From Vagococcus allomyrinae (GTDB lineage: Bacteria > Bacillota > Bacilli > Lactobacillales > Vagococcaceae): DNA of 64,000 bases. This document shows positions 29,210 through 40,162 of the stretch, piece after piece. Every line of letters starts with the position of its first letter. The stretch's first letter is position 1. The notes under the pieces are model-generated. The model did no database searches, had not been told where the DNA came from, and saw only the letters and a program-made list of their open reading frames with translations. The stretch lies in NCBI RefSeq assembly GCF_017829975.1, contig NZ_JAEEGA010000016.1:62001-126000 (forward strand), written 5' to 3'. A program made the position numbers and the translations under genes.

Positions 29210-30598
29210 ATGGGAAAAACATTATTTGATAAAGTCTGGGAGCGACATGTGGTCAGCGGTGAACTCGGTGAACCGCAATTGATCTATGTTGACTTGCATT
29301 TGATTCATGAAGTCACCTCACCCCAAGCCTTTGAGGGCTTAAGGGTGGAAGGGCGGAAACTAAGACGCCCCGATAAGACCTTTGCCACAATGGATCACAA
29401 TATTCCAACACAGGATATTTTTAATATTACTGATCTAGTATCTAAAAACCAAATCGACGCTCTTCGTCGCAACTGTCAAGAGTTTGGTGTCGAGCTTTGT
29501 GACAACGGCAGTGAACGTCAAGGGATTGTCCATATGGTAGGCCCAGAAACTGGTCTAACCCAACCTGGGAAGATCATCGTCTGTGGTGACTCTCATACAG
29601 CCACCCATGGCGCGTTTGGAGCCATCGCTTTTGGGATTGGTACCAGTGAAGTTGAACACGTCTTTGCGACTCAGAGTATTTGGCAGCAAAAGCCTAAAAA
29701 TATGGGCATTAAAATTACCGGTCAGCTAGCAAAAGGGGTTTATGCCAAAGACATTATCTTAAACTTGATAGCCACATATGGTGTGGACTTCGGCGTCGGC
29801 TATGGCGTCCAATTTTTCGGTGATACCATTGAAAACCTAACGATGGAAGAGCGGATGAGTATTTGTAATATGTCAATCGAAGGCGGAGCGAAGATGGGGA
29901 TGATGGCGCCAGATGAGACAACCTTTGAATATGTGCGAGGTCGTCAGTATGCGCCACAAGACATTGAAGCCGCCATTGCAGATTGGCGGACACTATACAC
30001 AGATGAAGACGCTGAATTTGACCGGTTAATTGAATTGGATGCCAGTCAACTGGTGCCACAAATTACTTGGGGGACTAACCCCGAGATGGGTGTGCCAATT
30101 ACCTCAGCCTTTCCAGAAGTTAAGGACATTAACGACGAGCGAGCTTATGCTTATATGGACTTAAAACCAGGACAAAAAGCGTCAGATATTCCCTTGGGCT
30201 ACGTCTTTATCGGTTCCTGTACCAATGGTCGCCTATCAGATTTGGAAGAAGCAGCTAGTATTGTTAAAGGTAAAAAAATTAAAGCCGGCATCACGGGCTT
30301 GGTTGTCCCAGGTTCACGACCTGTTCGTCAAGCTGCTGAAAAAATGGGCTTAGATAAAATCTTCATTGAAGCCGGTTTTGAATGGCGGGAGCCAGGGTGC
30401 TCCATGTGTTTAGGAATGAACCCAGACCAAGTGCCAGACGGCGTTCACTGTGCGTCAACCTCCAATCGGAATTTTGAAGGCAGACAAGGAAAAGGTGCTC
30501 GAACACATCTATGTAGCCCAGCTATGGCTGCGGCAGCCGCAATTGTGGGCACATTTACAGATATAAGAGAGGGTGAGTGGTTAAATGGAAGCAATTAA
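29210..30598 (+). CDS. leuC: 3-isopropylmalate dehydratase large subunit
   Basis: LeuC with LeuD isomerises 2- to 3-isopropylmalate. It is an aconitase-family protein; the [4Fe-4S] cysteines lie in [12 protein letters not shown] and [19 protein letters not shown] and the [13 protein letters not shown] substrate segment are also present. The ATG at 29210 after AAAAGAGG gives 462 residues; an in-frame GTG at 29192 would add six residues. Its end overlaps leuD by 14 bases, fitting a 1:1 subunit ratio. Confidence 0.96.
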   Translation: MGKTLFDKVWERHVVSGELGEPQLIYVDLHLIHEVTSPQAFEGLRVEGRKLRRPDKTFATMDHNIPTQDIFNITDLVSKNQIDALRRNCQEFGVELCDNGSERQGIVHMVGPETGLTQPGKIIVCGDSHTATHGAFGAIAFGIGTSEVEHVFATQSIWQQKPKNMGIKITGQLAKGVYAKDIILNLIATYGVDFGVGYGVQFFGDTIENLTMEERMSICNMSIEGGAKMGMMAPDETTFEYVRGRQYAPQDIEAAIADWRTLYTDEDAEFDRLIELDASQLVPQITWGTNPEMGVPITSAFPEVKDINDERAYAYMDLKPGQKASDIPLGYVFIGSCTNGRLSDLEEAASIVKGKKIKAGITGLVVPGSRPVRQAAEKMGLDKIFIEAGFEWREPGCSMCLGMNPDQVPDGVHCASTSNRNFEGRQGKGARTHLCSPAMAAAAAIVGTFTDIREGEWLNGSN

Positions 30599-31172
30599 GA
30601 TACATCAAGGTCAGACAGTCCCGCTGATGAATGACAATATAGATACAGACCAGATTATTCCTAAATCCTTTCTAAAGCGAATTGAGAAAACCGGATTTGG
30701 TAAACATCTTTTTGACGAATGGCGTTTTCTGGCAGATGGCTCAGATAATCCAGCGTTTATCCTGAACCAAGCAGATCGTCAAAAGGCGACGATCTTAGTA
30801 ACGGGTGATAATTTCGGTTGTGGTTCCTCACGGGAACATGCAGCCTGGGCGATTATGGACTATCGTTTTAGAGTGGTCATCGCTGGCAGTTACAGTGACA
30901 TCTTTTACATGAACGCCATCAAAAATGGTCTCTTACCCATTGTGTTACCCGCTGAGGCTCGCGAAAAACTGGCAGCCATTGCAGCATCAGAAGACATCAT
31001 CATCGACTTGCCCGCACAAGAAGTTCAAGCCAGTGTTGGCACTTATCATTTTGAGATTGATCCTATGTGGAAAAACAAACTAATTAACGGGTTAGACGAC
31101 ATTGCCGTAACCTTAGCTGATGAACCGCGCATAACTGCATATGAAGCCACAATCCCCAGCTACTGGTCATAA
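30585..31172 (+). CDS. leuD: 3-isopropylmalate dehydratase small subunit
   Basis: LeuD supplies the mobile domain of isopropylmalate isomerase. The signatures [19 protein letters not shown] and [17 protein letters not shown] are typical, and 195 residues is the usual length. The start lies within the end of leuC, so translation is coupled. No clear terminator follows; about 130 bases later the ilv promoter region begins. Confidence 0.95.
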   Translation: MEAIKIHQGQTVPLMNDNIDTDQIIPKSFLKRIEKTGFGKHLFDEWRFLADGSDNPAFILNQADRQKATILVTGDNFGCGSSREHAAWAIMDYRFRVVIAGSYSDIFYMNAIKNGLLPIVLPAEAREKLAAIAASEDIIIDLPAQEVQASVGTYHFEIDPMWKNKLINGLDDIAVTLADEPRITAYEATIPSYWS

Positions 31173-31301
31173 CGCAAGATGAGAACAAGATGATAAAGAA
31201 ATCTGAAAACAGAATGAACCATAGCTTAAAGAGCCGTGGAAAGGGACAGAGACAGACCCAGTGATTAAGCAGACCGACTAGCCTAACCCATTATTTTATT
31301 A

Positions 31302-31316
31302 AATTGTCAGATAATT
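31302..31316 (+). promoter_or_regulatory. CodY-like box upstream of the ilv promoter
   Basis: AATTGTCAGATAATT differs at two of 15 positions from the CodY consensus. It sits just before the -35 box, at about -62 to -48 relative to the expected start. Confidence 0.65.
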
Positions 31317-31327
31317 TCAATTTTTGA

Positions 31328-31356
31328 TTGACTTTTAGTTTCATGAAGTATATATT
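31328..31356 (+). promoter_or_regulatory. Promoter of the ilv operon
   Basis: TTGACT (31328-31333), a 17-base spacer and TATATT (31351-31356) closely mirror the leu promoter. Confidence 0.82.
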
Positions 31357-31438
31357 AGAACATAACACTAAAAGTTAATCAAATTCTAATGATGGTAGAA
31401 AAAGCAAATCATCAGCAGATAAAGAGGAGAACTATCTC

Positions 31439-31492
31439 ATGAATAAATCAGGCAAGCAACTAGTCATTATTTTATTAATCAACTGGGCTTAG
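31439..31492 (+). CDS. ilvL: ilv operon leader peptide
   Basis: This 17-residue frame (MNKSGKQLVIILLINWA) follows an AAAGAGGAG site. Seven residues in a row are branched-chain (L V I I L L I), so scarcity of any of the three charged tRNAs would stall the ribosome here. It has the same position relative to a terminator/antiterminator pair as the leu leader peptide, but senses a mixture rather than leucine alone. Confidence 0.87.
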   Translation: MNKSGKQLVIILLINWA

Positions 31493-31599
31493 AACAACCG
31501 CAAAAATTTTGCAGTCGTTTTAGTCCTGTTTGCATTAGTGAAATGGGACGCTTGCCAAACACCCCATTTTGTTAATCAAAGCAAGATGGGGTGTTTTTG
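31481..31599 (+). promoter_or_regulatory. ilv attenuator: hairpin, antiterminator and terminator
   Basis: The terminator stem ACACCCCAT (31559-31567) with ATGGGGTGT (31586-31594) runs into a T tract. Its left arm can pair instead with AAATGGG (31541-31547) through CCCATTT (31563-31569). A first hairpin has GCAAA/TTTGC arms (31500-31512). The flanking words GGGCT, AGAACA, CAGTCGTT, GTCCT, TGCATT and TGGGAC also occur in the same order in the leu attenuator. Confidence 0.85.
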
Positions 31600-31676
31600 C
31601 TGTGAAACACTATGAATAAGGACCGAAGGGACGAAGTGAATAGATGTTGAGCAGAGCCCTGATACCCAGCACTTAA

Positions 31677-31864
31677 ATGGCAAGCCAAAACAATGATTAA
31701 CAACTAACACAAAAAAGGGGAGAAATCAATTATGCGCAGAGCCTTAATTCCTAGAGCTTCAGCACTTAGAAATTTAGGACATGGTCACATTAATCAACCC
31801 GATGATGGCAAGCCAAAACAATGATTAACAACAAACACAAAAAAAGGGGAGAAATCAATATGCG
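31677..31864 (+). repeat. Duplicated ilvD translation-initiation region
   Basis: A stretch of about 58 bases, from ATGGCAAGCC through the ribosome site AAAAGGGGAG to ATGCG, occurs at 31677-31736 and again, with a few changes, at 31805-31864, a period of 128 bases. Only the second copy starts ilvD. The first copy starts a 30-codon frame (31732-31824) ending 35 bases before ilvD. The rest of the 687 bases between leuD and ilvD holds the promoter, leader peptide and attenuator listed separately. Confidence 0.85.
31732..31824 (+). CDS. Possible upstream ORF before ilvD
   Basis: ATG at 31732 has the same GGGGAG site as ilvD because the initiation region is duplicated. It opens a 30-residue frame ([20 protein letters not shown] and onward) that stops in the second copy, 35 bases before the ilvD start. 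It has no recognisable family. It may be translated by accident of the duplication, or may modulate ilvD translation. Part of its sequence (CAGCACTTAGAA) matches the palindrome array at 18.4 kb. Confidence 0.4.
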   Translation: MRRALIPRASALRNLGHGHINQPDDGKPKQ

Positions 31865-33551
31865 TAGTGATACAATCAAAAAAGGTATTGAAGCAGCACC
31901 AGCCAGAAGTTTATTATATGCCACAGGTCAGGTAAAGAATGCGAAAGACATGAACAAACCGTTTATCGCAATCTGTAACTCTTATATTGATATTGTCCCA
32001 GGTCATGTCCATTTACGTGAGCTAGCTGATGTGGCAAAAGAGGCGATTCGTGAAGCTGGGGGAATTCCCTTTGAGTTTAATACAATTGGTGTTGATGATG
32101 GGATTGCCATGGGACATATCGGCATGCGTTATTCGCTCCCAAGTCGTGAGGTCATTGCGGATGCAGCTGAAACGGTGATTAACGCTCATTGGTTCGACGG
32201 TGTTTTCTATATTCCCAACTGTGACAAAATCACGCCAGGGATGTTATTAGCGGCCATGCGGACGAACGTGCCAGGGATTTTCTGTTCAGGGGGCCCGATG
32301 AAAGCGGGGATTGACCCACATGGTCGAGCTGCCACGTTGTCTGATATGTTTGAAGCGGTCGGGACTTATAAACAAGGCAAAATGACCAAAGAAGACTTTT
32401 TATTTATGGAACAAAATGCCTGTCCAACTTGTGGTTCTTGTGCTGGGATGTTTACAGCCAATTCAATGAACTGTTTGATGGAAGTGATGGGGTTGGCTTT
32501 GCCAGGAAATGGGACCATTTTAGCGGTATCGGAAGAACGTCGTGAGTTGGTTCGTAAATCTGCATTCCACTTGATGGATCTCGTTAAAAAAGACATTAAA
32601 CCAAGAGATATCGTGACAAAAGAAGCCATTGATGATGCCTTTGCCTTAGATATGGCCATGGGTGGTTCAACTAACACGGTACTGCATACTTTAGCGATTG
32701 CTCATGAAGCGGAAATTGATTACGATTTGGCACGAGTCAATGAAATTGCCAAGCGTGTGCCTTATTTATCTAAAATTGCGCCATCTTCTTCATACTCGAT
32801 GCACGATGTTCATGAGGCCGGCGGTGTGCCAGCTATTATGAAAGAGCTGGTGGATTTAGGCGATGCGATTCATCCCGATCGGATTACGGTCACTGGTAAA
32901 ACCATTCGTGAAAATGTCCAAGCTGCTGTGATTAAAAATACGGAAGTCATTCATCCAAAGGAAAATCCATACAGCCCAGTTGGTGGTTTGTCAATTCTTT
33001 ACGGCAATATCGCACCAGACGGAGCCGTGATTAAAGTGGGTGGCGTTGACCCATCGATCAAAGTTTTCCGCGGAAAAGCGATTTGTTTTAGTACCCATGA
33101 TGAAGCCGTTGAAGCGATTGACGATCACCGGGTAACCAAAGGCCATGTGGTGGTTATTCGCTATGAAGGACCAAAAGGTGGACCGGGAATGCCGGAAATG
33201 CTGGAACCAACGTCGAATATTGTCGGCCGTGGTTTAGGGAAAGAAGTGGCGCTGATCACTGATGGTCGTTTCTCAGGAGCTACTCGAGGCATTGCCATTG
33301 GGCATATTTCGCCAGAAGCCGCAGCTGGTGGGCCAATCGGTTTAATCAACGATGGCGACATCATTGAAATAGATTTAACCAACCGCACATTAAATGTTGA
33401 GGTTTCAGACGAAGTTTTGGAAGAGCGGAAAAAATCTGTGCCTAAATTTAAAGCAAAAGTGAAAAAAGGCTATCTTGCTAGATACACTGCCTTAGTAACA
33501 TCAGCTAATACTGGAGCTGTGTTAAAGATTCCTGAGGATTTACTGGATTAA
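31860..33551 (+). CDS. ilvD: Dihydroxy-acid dehydratase
   Basis: IlvD dehydrates dihydroxy acids to the 2-keto acids of valine and isoleucine. Iron-sulfur cysteines are seen in [10 protein letters not shown] and in [18 protein letters not shown]. The conserved GGSTNTVLH and the C-terminal GRFSGATRG are also present. The ATG at 31860 gives [17 protein letters not shown], 563 residues, with AAAGGGGAG before it. It is the first structural gene of ilvDBNCA. Confidence 0.95.
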   Translation: MRSDTIKKGIEAAPARSLLYATGQVKNAKDMNKPFIAICNSYIDIVPGHVHLRELADVAKEAIREAGGIPFEFNTIGVDDGIAMGHIGMRYSLPSREVIADAAETVINAHWFDGVFYIPNCDKITPGMLLAAMRTNVPGIFCSGGPMKAGIDPHGRAATLSDMFEAVGTYKQGKMTKEDFLFMEQNACPTCGSCAGMFTANSMNCLMEVMGLALPGNGTILAVSEERRELVRKSAFHLMDLVKKDIKPRDIVTKEAIDDAFALDMAMGGSTNTVLHTLAIAHEAEIDYDLARVNEIAKRVPYLSKIAPSSSYSMHDVHEAGGVPAIMKELVDLGDAIHPDRITVTGKTIRENVQAAVIKNTEVIHPKENPYSPVGGLSILYGNIAPDGAVIKVGGVDPSIKVFRGKAICFSTHDEAVEAIDDHRVTKGHVVVIRYEGPKGGPGMPEMLEPTSNIVGRGLGKEVALITDGRFSGATRGIAIGHISPEAAAGGPIGLINDGDIIEIDLTNRTLNVEVSDEVLEERKKSVPKFKAKVKKGYLARYTALVTSANTGAVLKIPEDLLD

Positions 33552-33603
33552 ACAAAAAAGCGATAGAACGCAAGCAACCTAAACTATTAAAAGAGGTGAA
33601 ATC

Positions 33604-35298
33604 ATGGGAGAAAAAGAATGTCAGCTTAAAAGTGGCTCGGAGTTGTTAGTCGAGTCGTTACAGAAGCAGGAAGTTGAATTGATTTTTGGCTACCCAGGTG
33701 GAGCAGTTCTCCCTTTGTATGACACATTGTATAAAGGCGAGATTCGCCACATTCTGGTGCGGCATGAACAAGGAGCGGTTCATGCTGCGGAAGGCTATGC
33801 TAAAGCAACCGGCAAACCAGGTGTGGTCGTCGTTACGAGTGGACCAGGGGCTACCAACGTTATTACGGGAATTGCCGATGCCATGAGTGATTCAATTCCA
33901 CTAGTGGTCTTTACTGGACAGGTGGGCATGCCAGGGATTGGGAAGGATGCCTTTCAAGAGGCGGACGTCTTGGGAATTACCATGCCGATTACCAAATATA
34001 ATTATCAAGTTCGGGACGTCAAAGATATTCCCCGGGTGATTAATGAAGCTTTTCATATTGCTAATACTGGGCGTAAAGGGCCAGTGGTGATTGACTTGCC
34101 TAAGGATATCGCGGCCATGGGAACTGAGTCAACTTATGATGATGCTGTTTGTCTGCCAAGTTATCAACCAACGGTCTATCCGAATACCTTACAAGTAACC
34201 AAGATGCTGAAAGCTTTGGAAAAAGCTAAAAAGCCGATTGTCTTAATTGGTGCCGGGGTGGTTCATAGTGAAGCTCACGCTGAAGTGTTAACCTTTATTG
34301 AAAGATATCAATTGCCGACATTGAGTACTTTACTGGGCCTTGGCGCTGTTCCAACTGAGCATCCCCTGTTTCTAGGAATGGGCGGGATGCACGGCTCATT
34401 TGCTGCTAATATGGCGATTACGGATTGCGATTTGCTGATTAATATGGGCTCTCGCTTTGATGATCGCTTAGCTAGTCTGCCAAGTGAGTTTGCCCCAAAT
34501 GCGACCATTGTCCATATTGACGTTGACCCTGCTGAAATTGGCAAAGTCATTGAGACTCAAGTGCCGATTGTCGGGGATATTAAAGAAGTCTTAAAAGACG
34601 CCTTATCTCAATCGATTAGCCAACCGGAAAATGAGGAGTGGTTAAAACAAAACATGTCCCATAAAAAACGCCATCCTTTCCGCTACGATCGTGATAATCG
34701 GGAAGAAATTAAACCGCAACGAGTCATTGAAATCATCGGTGAGTTAACCGATGGTGAGGCGATTGTGGTGACAGACGTGGGACAACATCAGATGTGGGCT
34801 GCTCAATATTACCCCTATAAGAATGTCCATCAGCTGGTTACCAGTGGTGGTCTAGGGACGATGGGCTATGGCATCCCAGCCGCCATTGGCGCCAAATTAG
34901 GTTGTCCTGACAGAGAGGTCGTTCTCTTCGTCGGCGATGGTGGTTTCCAGATGAGCAATCAGGAATTGGGGATTTTAAATGATTATGGCATTGATTTAAA
35001 AGTGGTCATTCTTAATAACCATTCACTGGGAATGGTTCGCCAGTGGCAAGAAAGTTTTTATGAGGGCCGCCGCTCTGAGTCAGTCTTTATGAGTCAACCT
35101 GATTTTGTTAAAATGGCTGAAGCTTATCACATTAAAGGGATTAAGTTAACCAATCCCGACACCTTGGCTGAGGATCTACGAGCATTGTTCGCAGTGCCAG
35201 GCCCAGCTTTGATCGATATTGATATTTCCGCAACAGAACATGTCTTACCAATGGTACCAACAGGCAAAGCCAATTATCAAATGTTAGGGGTGGAGTAG
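33604..35298 (+). CDS. ilvB: Acetolactate synthase large subunit
   Basis: IlvB condenses pyruvate with pyruvate or 2-ketobutyrate, using thiamine pyrophosphate, FAD and magnesium. The cofactor Glu lies in [14 protein letters not shown] and the ThDP-binding motif is [19 protein letters not shown]. The central FAD domain and the C-terminal [13 protein letters not shown] segment fit the biosynthetic form, as does the partner ilvN directly after its stop. It has 564 residues, with GAGGTGA before the ATG. Confidence 0.95.
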   Translation: MGEKECQLKSGSELLVESLQKQEVELIFGYPGGAVLPLYDTLYKGEIRHILVRHEQGAVHAAEGYAKATGKPGVVVVTSGPGATNVITGIADAMSDSIPLVVFTGQVGMPGIGKDAFQEADVLGITMPITKYNYQVRDVKDIPRVINEAFHIANTGRKGPVVIDLPKDIAAMGTESTYDDAVCLPSYQPTVYPNTLQVTKMLKALEKAKKPIVLIGAGVVHSEAHAEVLTFIERYQLPTLSTLLGLGAVPTEHPLFLGMGGMHGSFAANMAITDCDLLINMGSRFDDRLASLPSEFAPNATIVHIDVDPAEIGKVIETQVPIVGDIKEVLKDALSQSISQPENEEWLKQNMSHKKRHPFRYDRDNREEIKPQRVIEIIGELTDGEAIVVTDVGQHQMWAAQYYPYKNVHQLVTSGGLGTMGYGIPAAIGAKLGCPDREVVLFVGDGGFQMSNQELGILNDYGIDLKVVILNNHSLGMVRQWQESFYEGRRSESVFMSQPDFVKMAEAYHIKGIKLTNPDTLAEDLRALFAVPGPALIDIDISATEHVLPMVPTGKANYQMLGVE

Positions 35299-35781
35299 AT
35301 GAAACGCTTAATTATTGCCTTAGTGAACAACAACTCTGGAATTTTAAACCGCATCAGTGGCGTTTTAACTCGTCGCCAATTTAACATTGACAGTATTTCG
35401 GTGGGCCCGACTGAGGATAAAAAAATCTCTCGTATTTCGATCGTGGTACAAGTTGATTCCAATGAAGAGATTGAGCAGATTATCAAGCAATTAAATAAAC
35501 AAATCGATGTGGTCAAAGTCTCTGATATCACGGATGATCCCCATATCGAACGGGAATTAGCTTTAGTTAAAGTGAGTGCTAATGCCACTACACGCTCGGA
35601 AATTTTCACCTTAATCGAGCCTTTTCGTGGCAATGTGATTGACGTTGGCACCAAGTCGTTGATCATTCAAGTGACTGGTACTAGTGAGAAAATTGACGCT
35701 TTCGTTGATGTGATCCGTTCTTACGGCATTCAACAATTAGCGCGGACCGGCGTAACCGGCTTTACTCGCGGCTCTAAATAA
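35299..35781 (+). CDS. ilvN: Acetolactate synthase small (regulatory) subunit
   Basis: This subunit activates IlvB and gives valine feedback. Its N-terminal ACT domain begins RLIIALVNNNSGILNRISGVLTRR at residues 3-26, and the C-terminal half (about 85-160) is the usual dimer domain ending in ARTGVTGFTRG. At 160 residues it is the long IlvH/IlvN type. The ATG follows the ilvB stop with no gap. Confidence 0.95.
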   Translation: MKRLIIALVNNNSGILNRISGVLTRRQFNIDSISVGPTEDKKISRISIVVQVDSNEEIEQIIKQLNKQIDVVKVSDITDDPHIERELALVKVSANATTRSEIFTLIEPFRGNVIDVGTKSLIIQVTGTSEKIDAFVDVIRSYGIQQLARTGVTGFTRGSK

Positions 35782-35804
35782 GAAATTATTAATAGTAGGA
35801 ACAC

Positions 35805-35912
35805 GATTTAGCTTCCATTATCGATGACTAAATCTAATAAAATAAAAAAACAACTCGGCAAGGCTGAAAGCCTCAACTGATCTTTTGAATGATCAATAAG
35901 AGCAGTCAGAGG
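35805..35912 (+). promoter_or_regulatory. Structured spacer before ilvC
   Basis: Three possible stems occur in the 166 bases between ilvN and ilvC. They are GATTTAG (35805) with CTAAATC (35828); AGGCT (35861) with AGCCT (35869); and CCTC-ACTG (35871-35879) with CAGT-GAGG (35903-35912). The last two share bases and exclude each other. There is no T run, so RNA processing or stability is more likely than termination. Confidence 0.4.
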
Positions 35913-35932
35913 AAATCCCGGACGAGATCTAA

Positions 35933-36943
<1,011 letters not shown>

Positions 36944-36951
36944 AGTGTGTT

Positions 36952-36981
36952 AGCCGAGACGAGTTTGTCTCGGCTTTATTT
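36952..36981 (+). terminator. Terminator after ilvC
   Basis: AGCCGAGAC and GTCTCGGCT form a perfect 9-bp stem with a 6-base loop, followed by TTATTTT. ilvA starts 33 bases later, so this may reduce rather than abolish ilvA expression. Confidence 0.75.
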
Positions 36982-37013
36982 TAAAAATTGCCAGAAAAAG
37001 AAGGTTAGATAGG

Positions 37014-38267
37014 ATGGAAGCAGACTTAGTTACGAAAGAAGAGGTTGAGGCGGCCCACGATGTCTTAAAAAAGGTTGTGCGACGGACGCCGCTGCAGCAT
37101 GACGAGTATTTGTCGCAAAAATATCAGTGCAATGTTTATTTGAAGCGGGAAGATTTACAGCGGGTTCGTTCATTTAAACTACGTGGTGCTTATTACGCCA
37201 TTAGTCAATTAACGGAAAAACAATTAGCCAATGGGGTCGTCTGCGCTAGCGCTGGAAATCACGCTCAAGGGGTTGCTTATACGTGCCAAGCCATGAAGGT
37301 CAATGCCACTATTTTTATGCCGACCACAACCCCTAATCAAAAAATCTCCCAAGTGAAGTTTTTTGGAGGTGAGTATGTCACCATTCAATTGGTGGGTGAC
37401 ACCTTTGATGCTTCGGCAAAAGCCTCACGTCAGTATGGCGAAGAACACAATCAAACCTTTATTGATCCTTTTAATGATAAAGATGTCATAGCAGGTCAAG
37501 GCAGTTTGGCTGTGGAAATGCTGGAAGATTTAGATGGCCAGGCCGACATGGTGTTTGCGGCGATCGGTGGTGGTGGCTTGATCAGCGGTGTCTCCAGCTA
37601 TGTCAAAGCTGTCAGTCCTCAAACGAAAATCATCGGCGTTGAGCCAAAGGGCGCCCGTTCGATGGCGGAAGCTTTGCGAGTGGGACATGCCATCGAATTG
37701 AAAAAAGTCGATTCCTTTGTGGATGGCGCAGCAGTTAAAAAGGCTGGCGAGAAAACCTTGGCTCACGTTCAAGCGTACGTTGATCAGGTGATTGATGTCG
37801 AAGAGGGGCTAGTGTGTTCAACGATTCTCGAATTGTATACCAGACAGGCGATTGTTGCGGAGCCGGCAGGTGCCTTGAGCATTGCGGCCTTAGCAGATCA
37901 TCAGGCAGAAATAAAAGGCAAAACAGTTATTTGTATTGTGAGCGGCGGTAATAATGACATCAATCGCATGCAGGAAATTGATGAGCGCTCACTGATATAC
38001 GAAGGACTAAAACATTACTTTTTGATCAATTTTCCGCAACGTCCAGGAGCATTGCGTGAGTTTGTAACGGATATTCTCGGACCAAACGATGATATTACTA
38101 AGTTTGAATACACTAAAAAAGTCAATCGCGGCAGTGGCCCCGTGGTTATCGGTGTTTTATTGGCAGATAAAAATGACAGTCAAGCCTTAAAGGAACGGGT
38201 AGCTCAATTTGATCCGAGCTTTATTGATTTAAATCAGGATCAAATGCTCTTTACATTGTTAGTTTAA
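37014..38267 (+). CDS. ilvA: L-threonine dehydratase (biosynthetic)
   Basis: IlvA deaminates threonine to 2-ketobutyrate, the entry to isoleucine. The PLP lysine lies in [12 protein letters not shown], the PLP phosphate loop in [12 protein letters not shown], and [13 protein letters not shown] is conserved. A C-terminal ACT-like domain (from about residue 330, [15 protein letters not shown]) marks the isoleucine-regulated biosynthetic form of Bacillus type, 417 residues. The ATG at 37014 has a weak AAGGTTAGATAGG site. It closes the ilv cluster. Confidence 0.93.
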   Translation: MEADLVTKEEVEAAHDVLKKVVRRTPLQHDEYLSQKYQCNVYLKREDLQRVRSFKLRGAYYAISQLTEKQLANGVVCASAGNHAQGVAYTCQAMKVNATIFMPTTTPNQKISQVKFFGGEYVTIQLVGDTFDASAKASRQYGEEHNQTFIDPFNDKDVIAGQGSLAVEMLEDLDGQADMVFAAIGGGGLISGVSSYVKAVSPQTKIIGVEPKGARSMAEALRVGHAIELKKVDSFVDGAAVKKAGEKTLAHVQAYVDQVIDVEEGLVCSTILELYTRQAIVAEPAGALSIAALADHQAEIKGKTVICIVSGGNNDINRMQEIDERSLIYEGLKHYFLINFPQRPGALREFVTDILGPNDDITKFEYTKKVNRGSGPVVIGVLLADKNDSQALKERVAQFDPSFIDLNQDQMLFTLLV

Positions 38268-38388
38268 GCTGATGAAATAGCTGTTTGTCGATAAGGATCG
38301 GTAAGCAGTTATTTGGCGAGGACTGGCATTAAGATCTCGTTAACCTTGTTTTTTTCGACATGAAAATGGTAATATTTCGGAGGTTATA

Positions 38389-38397
38389 TGCTATACT
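38389..38397 (+). promoter_or_regulatory. Extended -10 promoter of plsX
   Basis: TGCTATACT is an extended -10 element. No good -35 box is visible at the right distance. Confidence 0.5.
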
Positions 38398-38443
38398 ATT
38401 CATTAGAAATTGGAAAAGAACTGATTTCTTTCAATTTACCTGG

Positions 38444-38496
38444 TGGTCTGTGACCAGCAGGAGTGAGTAAAGGTGCTTGCTACGGCAGCCTTTTAC
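38444..38496 (+). promoter_or_regulatory. Two hairpins in the plsX leader
   Basis: TGGTC-TGT-GACCA (38444-38456) is a perfect 5-bp hairpin. GTAAAGG (38467) can pair with CCTTTTAC (38489-38496), with TGC and GCA pairing inside. Both lie between the promoter and the plsX ribosome site. No known fatty-acid regulator site (FapR or FabT type) is evident. Confidence 0.4.
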
Positions 38497-38516
38497 CATA
38501 AATGAGGAGGATTACT

Positions 38517-39530
38517 ATGAGAATTGCTGTGGATGCCATGGGTGGCGACAATGCCCCTCAAGCAATAGTTGAAGGGATTATGTTAGCTCAAAAGAACTAC
38601 CCATCAATCGAATTTCAATTATACGGCAAAGAATCTGAAATAAGAAAATACGTAACAAACGACACCAATATCAAAATCATCCACACCGATGAGAAAATCA
38701 ACAGCGACGATGAACCTGTGAAGGCGATTCGCCGCAAAAAAGCAGCCTCCATGGTTTTAGCAGCGAAAGCGGTCAAAGACGGTGAAGCAGACGCCATTTT
38801 TTCTGCAGGAAATACGGGAGCCTTGTTAGCCGCAGGCTTGTTTATTATCGGTCGAATCAAAAATATTGAACGACCAGGTTTAATGACCACCATGCCAGTT
38901 ATGGGAAATCCTGATGGTGGCTTTGATTTTATTGACATGGGTGCAAATGCAGATAATAAACCGGAACATATTTTACAGTATGCGATTTTAGCCAGTTATT
39001 ACGCTAAAAATGTCCGTCAGATTGAAAATCCAACGGTAGGCTTGTTAAATAATGGCTCTGAAGCAACTAAAGGTAGCGAGTTGACGAAGGCCTCTTATGA
39101 GCTGTTGGCAGCGGAAAAAAGCTTGAACTTTATCGGTAATGTGGAAGCTCGGGACTTGTTGACAGGTGCGGCTGACGTAATCGTCACCGACGGGTTTACA
39201 GGGAATGCCGTGTTAAAATCAACAGAAGGCACGGCCATGGCTTTGATGGATGTCCTCAAAGCGTCAATCTTAGGAGCGGGCCTTAAAGGAAAGCTCGGGG
39301 CAGTTCTGTTAAAAGATGCCTTGCGAGGAATGAAAAAAGAATTGGATTATTCCTCTCATGGTGGGGCCGTGTTATTCGGCTTAAAAGCGCCCGTCATTAA
39401 GACCCATGGGTCGACCGGTCCTGAAGCTGTCAGTTATACGATTCGTCAAATCCATGATATGTTGGAAAGTCATGTGATCGATGACTTAGTGGCTTATTTT
39501 GAAGAAAAGGCCAGTGACAAAGAGGATTAA
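38517..39530 (+). CDS. plsX: Phosphate acyltransferase PlsX
   Basis: PlsX interconverts acyl-ACP and acyl-phosphate, the substrate of PlsY in phospholipid synthesis. The start [20 protein letters not shown] is the family signature, with [33 protein letters not shown] and [19 protein letters not shown] (the last shown at residues about 283-301). The ATG at 38517 after GAGGAGG gives 337 residues. acpP, its partner protein, follows. Confidence 0.95.
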   Translation: MRIAVDAMGGDNAPQAIVEGIMLAQKNYPSIEFQLYGKESEIRKYVTNDTNIKIIHTDEKINSDDEPVKAIRRKKAASMVLAAKAVKDGEADAIFSAGNTGALLAAGLFIIGRIKNIERPGLMTTMPVMGNPDGGFDFIDMGANADNKPEHILQYAILASYYAKNVRQIENPTVGLLNNGSEATKGSELTKASYELLAAEKSLNFIGNVEARDLLTGAADVIVTDGFTGNAVLKSTEGTAMALMDVLKASILGAGLKGKLGAVLLKDALRGMKKELDYSSHGGAVLFGLKAPVIKTHGSTGPEAVSYTIRQIHDMLESHVIDDLVAYFEEKASDKED

Positions 39531-39642
39531 ATCAAGCTTTGTTGCCTCTTAAGAAAAAAAGAATAGACAAAACTTGGATAAATCAGTAGAATGATAGTGA
39601 GATATTTGTAAAGAGTTTGTAATAGTCGGGAGGTGAACGTAC

Positions 39643-39882
39643 GTGACTAAAGAAGAAGTATTACAAAAAGTTCGCTTAATTATCACCAAGCACTTTGACG
39701 TTGAAGAAGACAAAGTGGTTGAAACATTAAACATTAAAGATGACCTAGGTGCAGATTCAATTAGTATCATGGAATTTGTTCTGGAATTAGAAGATGAATT
39801 TGGCACTGAAATTTCCGATGAAGACGCAGAAAAAATCGAAACTGTCGGAGCTGCTGTTGATTACATATCAAGTCACCAATAA
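39643..39882 (+). CDS. acpP: Acyl carrier protein
   Basis: ACP carries growing acyl chains on a phosphopantetheine arm. The attachment Ser lies in [11 protein letters not shown]; the usual Leu after the Ser is Ile here. The protein is small (79 residues) and strongly acidic, as expected. The start is GTG at 39643 after GGGAGGTGAA. It stands next to plsX. In many relatives rnc, smc and ftsY follow, but here a peptide transporter does. Confidence 0.94.
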   Translation: MTKEEVLQKVRLIITKHFDVEEDKVVETLNIKDDLGADSISIMEFVLELEDEFGTEISDEDAEKIETVGAAVDYISSHQ

Positions 39883-39888
39883 TAAAGT

Positions 39889-39934
39889 CACAGATGATTA
39901 TTAGATCGCTCTAATGATTTTCTGTGGTTTTTCT
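39889..39934 (+). terminator. Terminator after acpP
   Basis: CACAGA and TCTGTG, with inner ATTA and TAAT, form an interrupted stem followed by GTTTTTCTT. Confidence 0.6.
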
Positions 39935-39993
39935 TATATTTAAGGTGATAGTGACAGGCTTTTTAAGAGAAGTTTGTTAAAACGGCGAAATGA

Positions 39994-40022
39994 TTGAAAT
40001 AAAGCATTATTTTAAGTATAAT
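39994..40022 (+). promoter_or_regulatory. Promoter of opp operon 1
   Basis: TTGAAA (39994-39999), a 17-base spacer and a perfect TATAAT (40017-40022) form a strong promoter. The leader before oppD is about 130 bases. Confidence 0.8.
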
Positions 40023-40043
40023 TATTAAATATCAAAAAGAATA

Positions 40044-40128
40044 CACATAGAAAATTGAAATACTTGATTTTCGAGCTTTTTTTTTTGGGTATTTTGGGAT
40101 AAAGAAGCAGGTAATTCTTTTCTATGTG
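40044..40128 (+). promoter_or_regulatory. Long-range inverted repeat in the opp leader
   Basis: CACATAGAAAA (40044-40054) and TTTTCTATGTG (40118-40128) are a perfect 11-bp inverted repeat 63 bases apart. Between them a weak stem CTTG/CGAG is followed by a run of about 11 T, resembling a poor terminator. The long stem could change how polymerase or ribosomes handle it. Confidence 0.5.
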
Positions 40129-40162
40129 ACAGCAGGAAAAGAAGAGAGAGAGGGGTATCCTA

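Noticed and set aside
35824-35880. 18-codon frame before ilvC as a third leader peptide
   Set aside because: It has no Shine-Dalgarno site, few branched-chain codons and no terminator after it.
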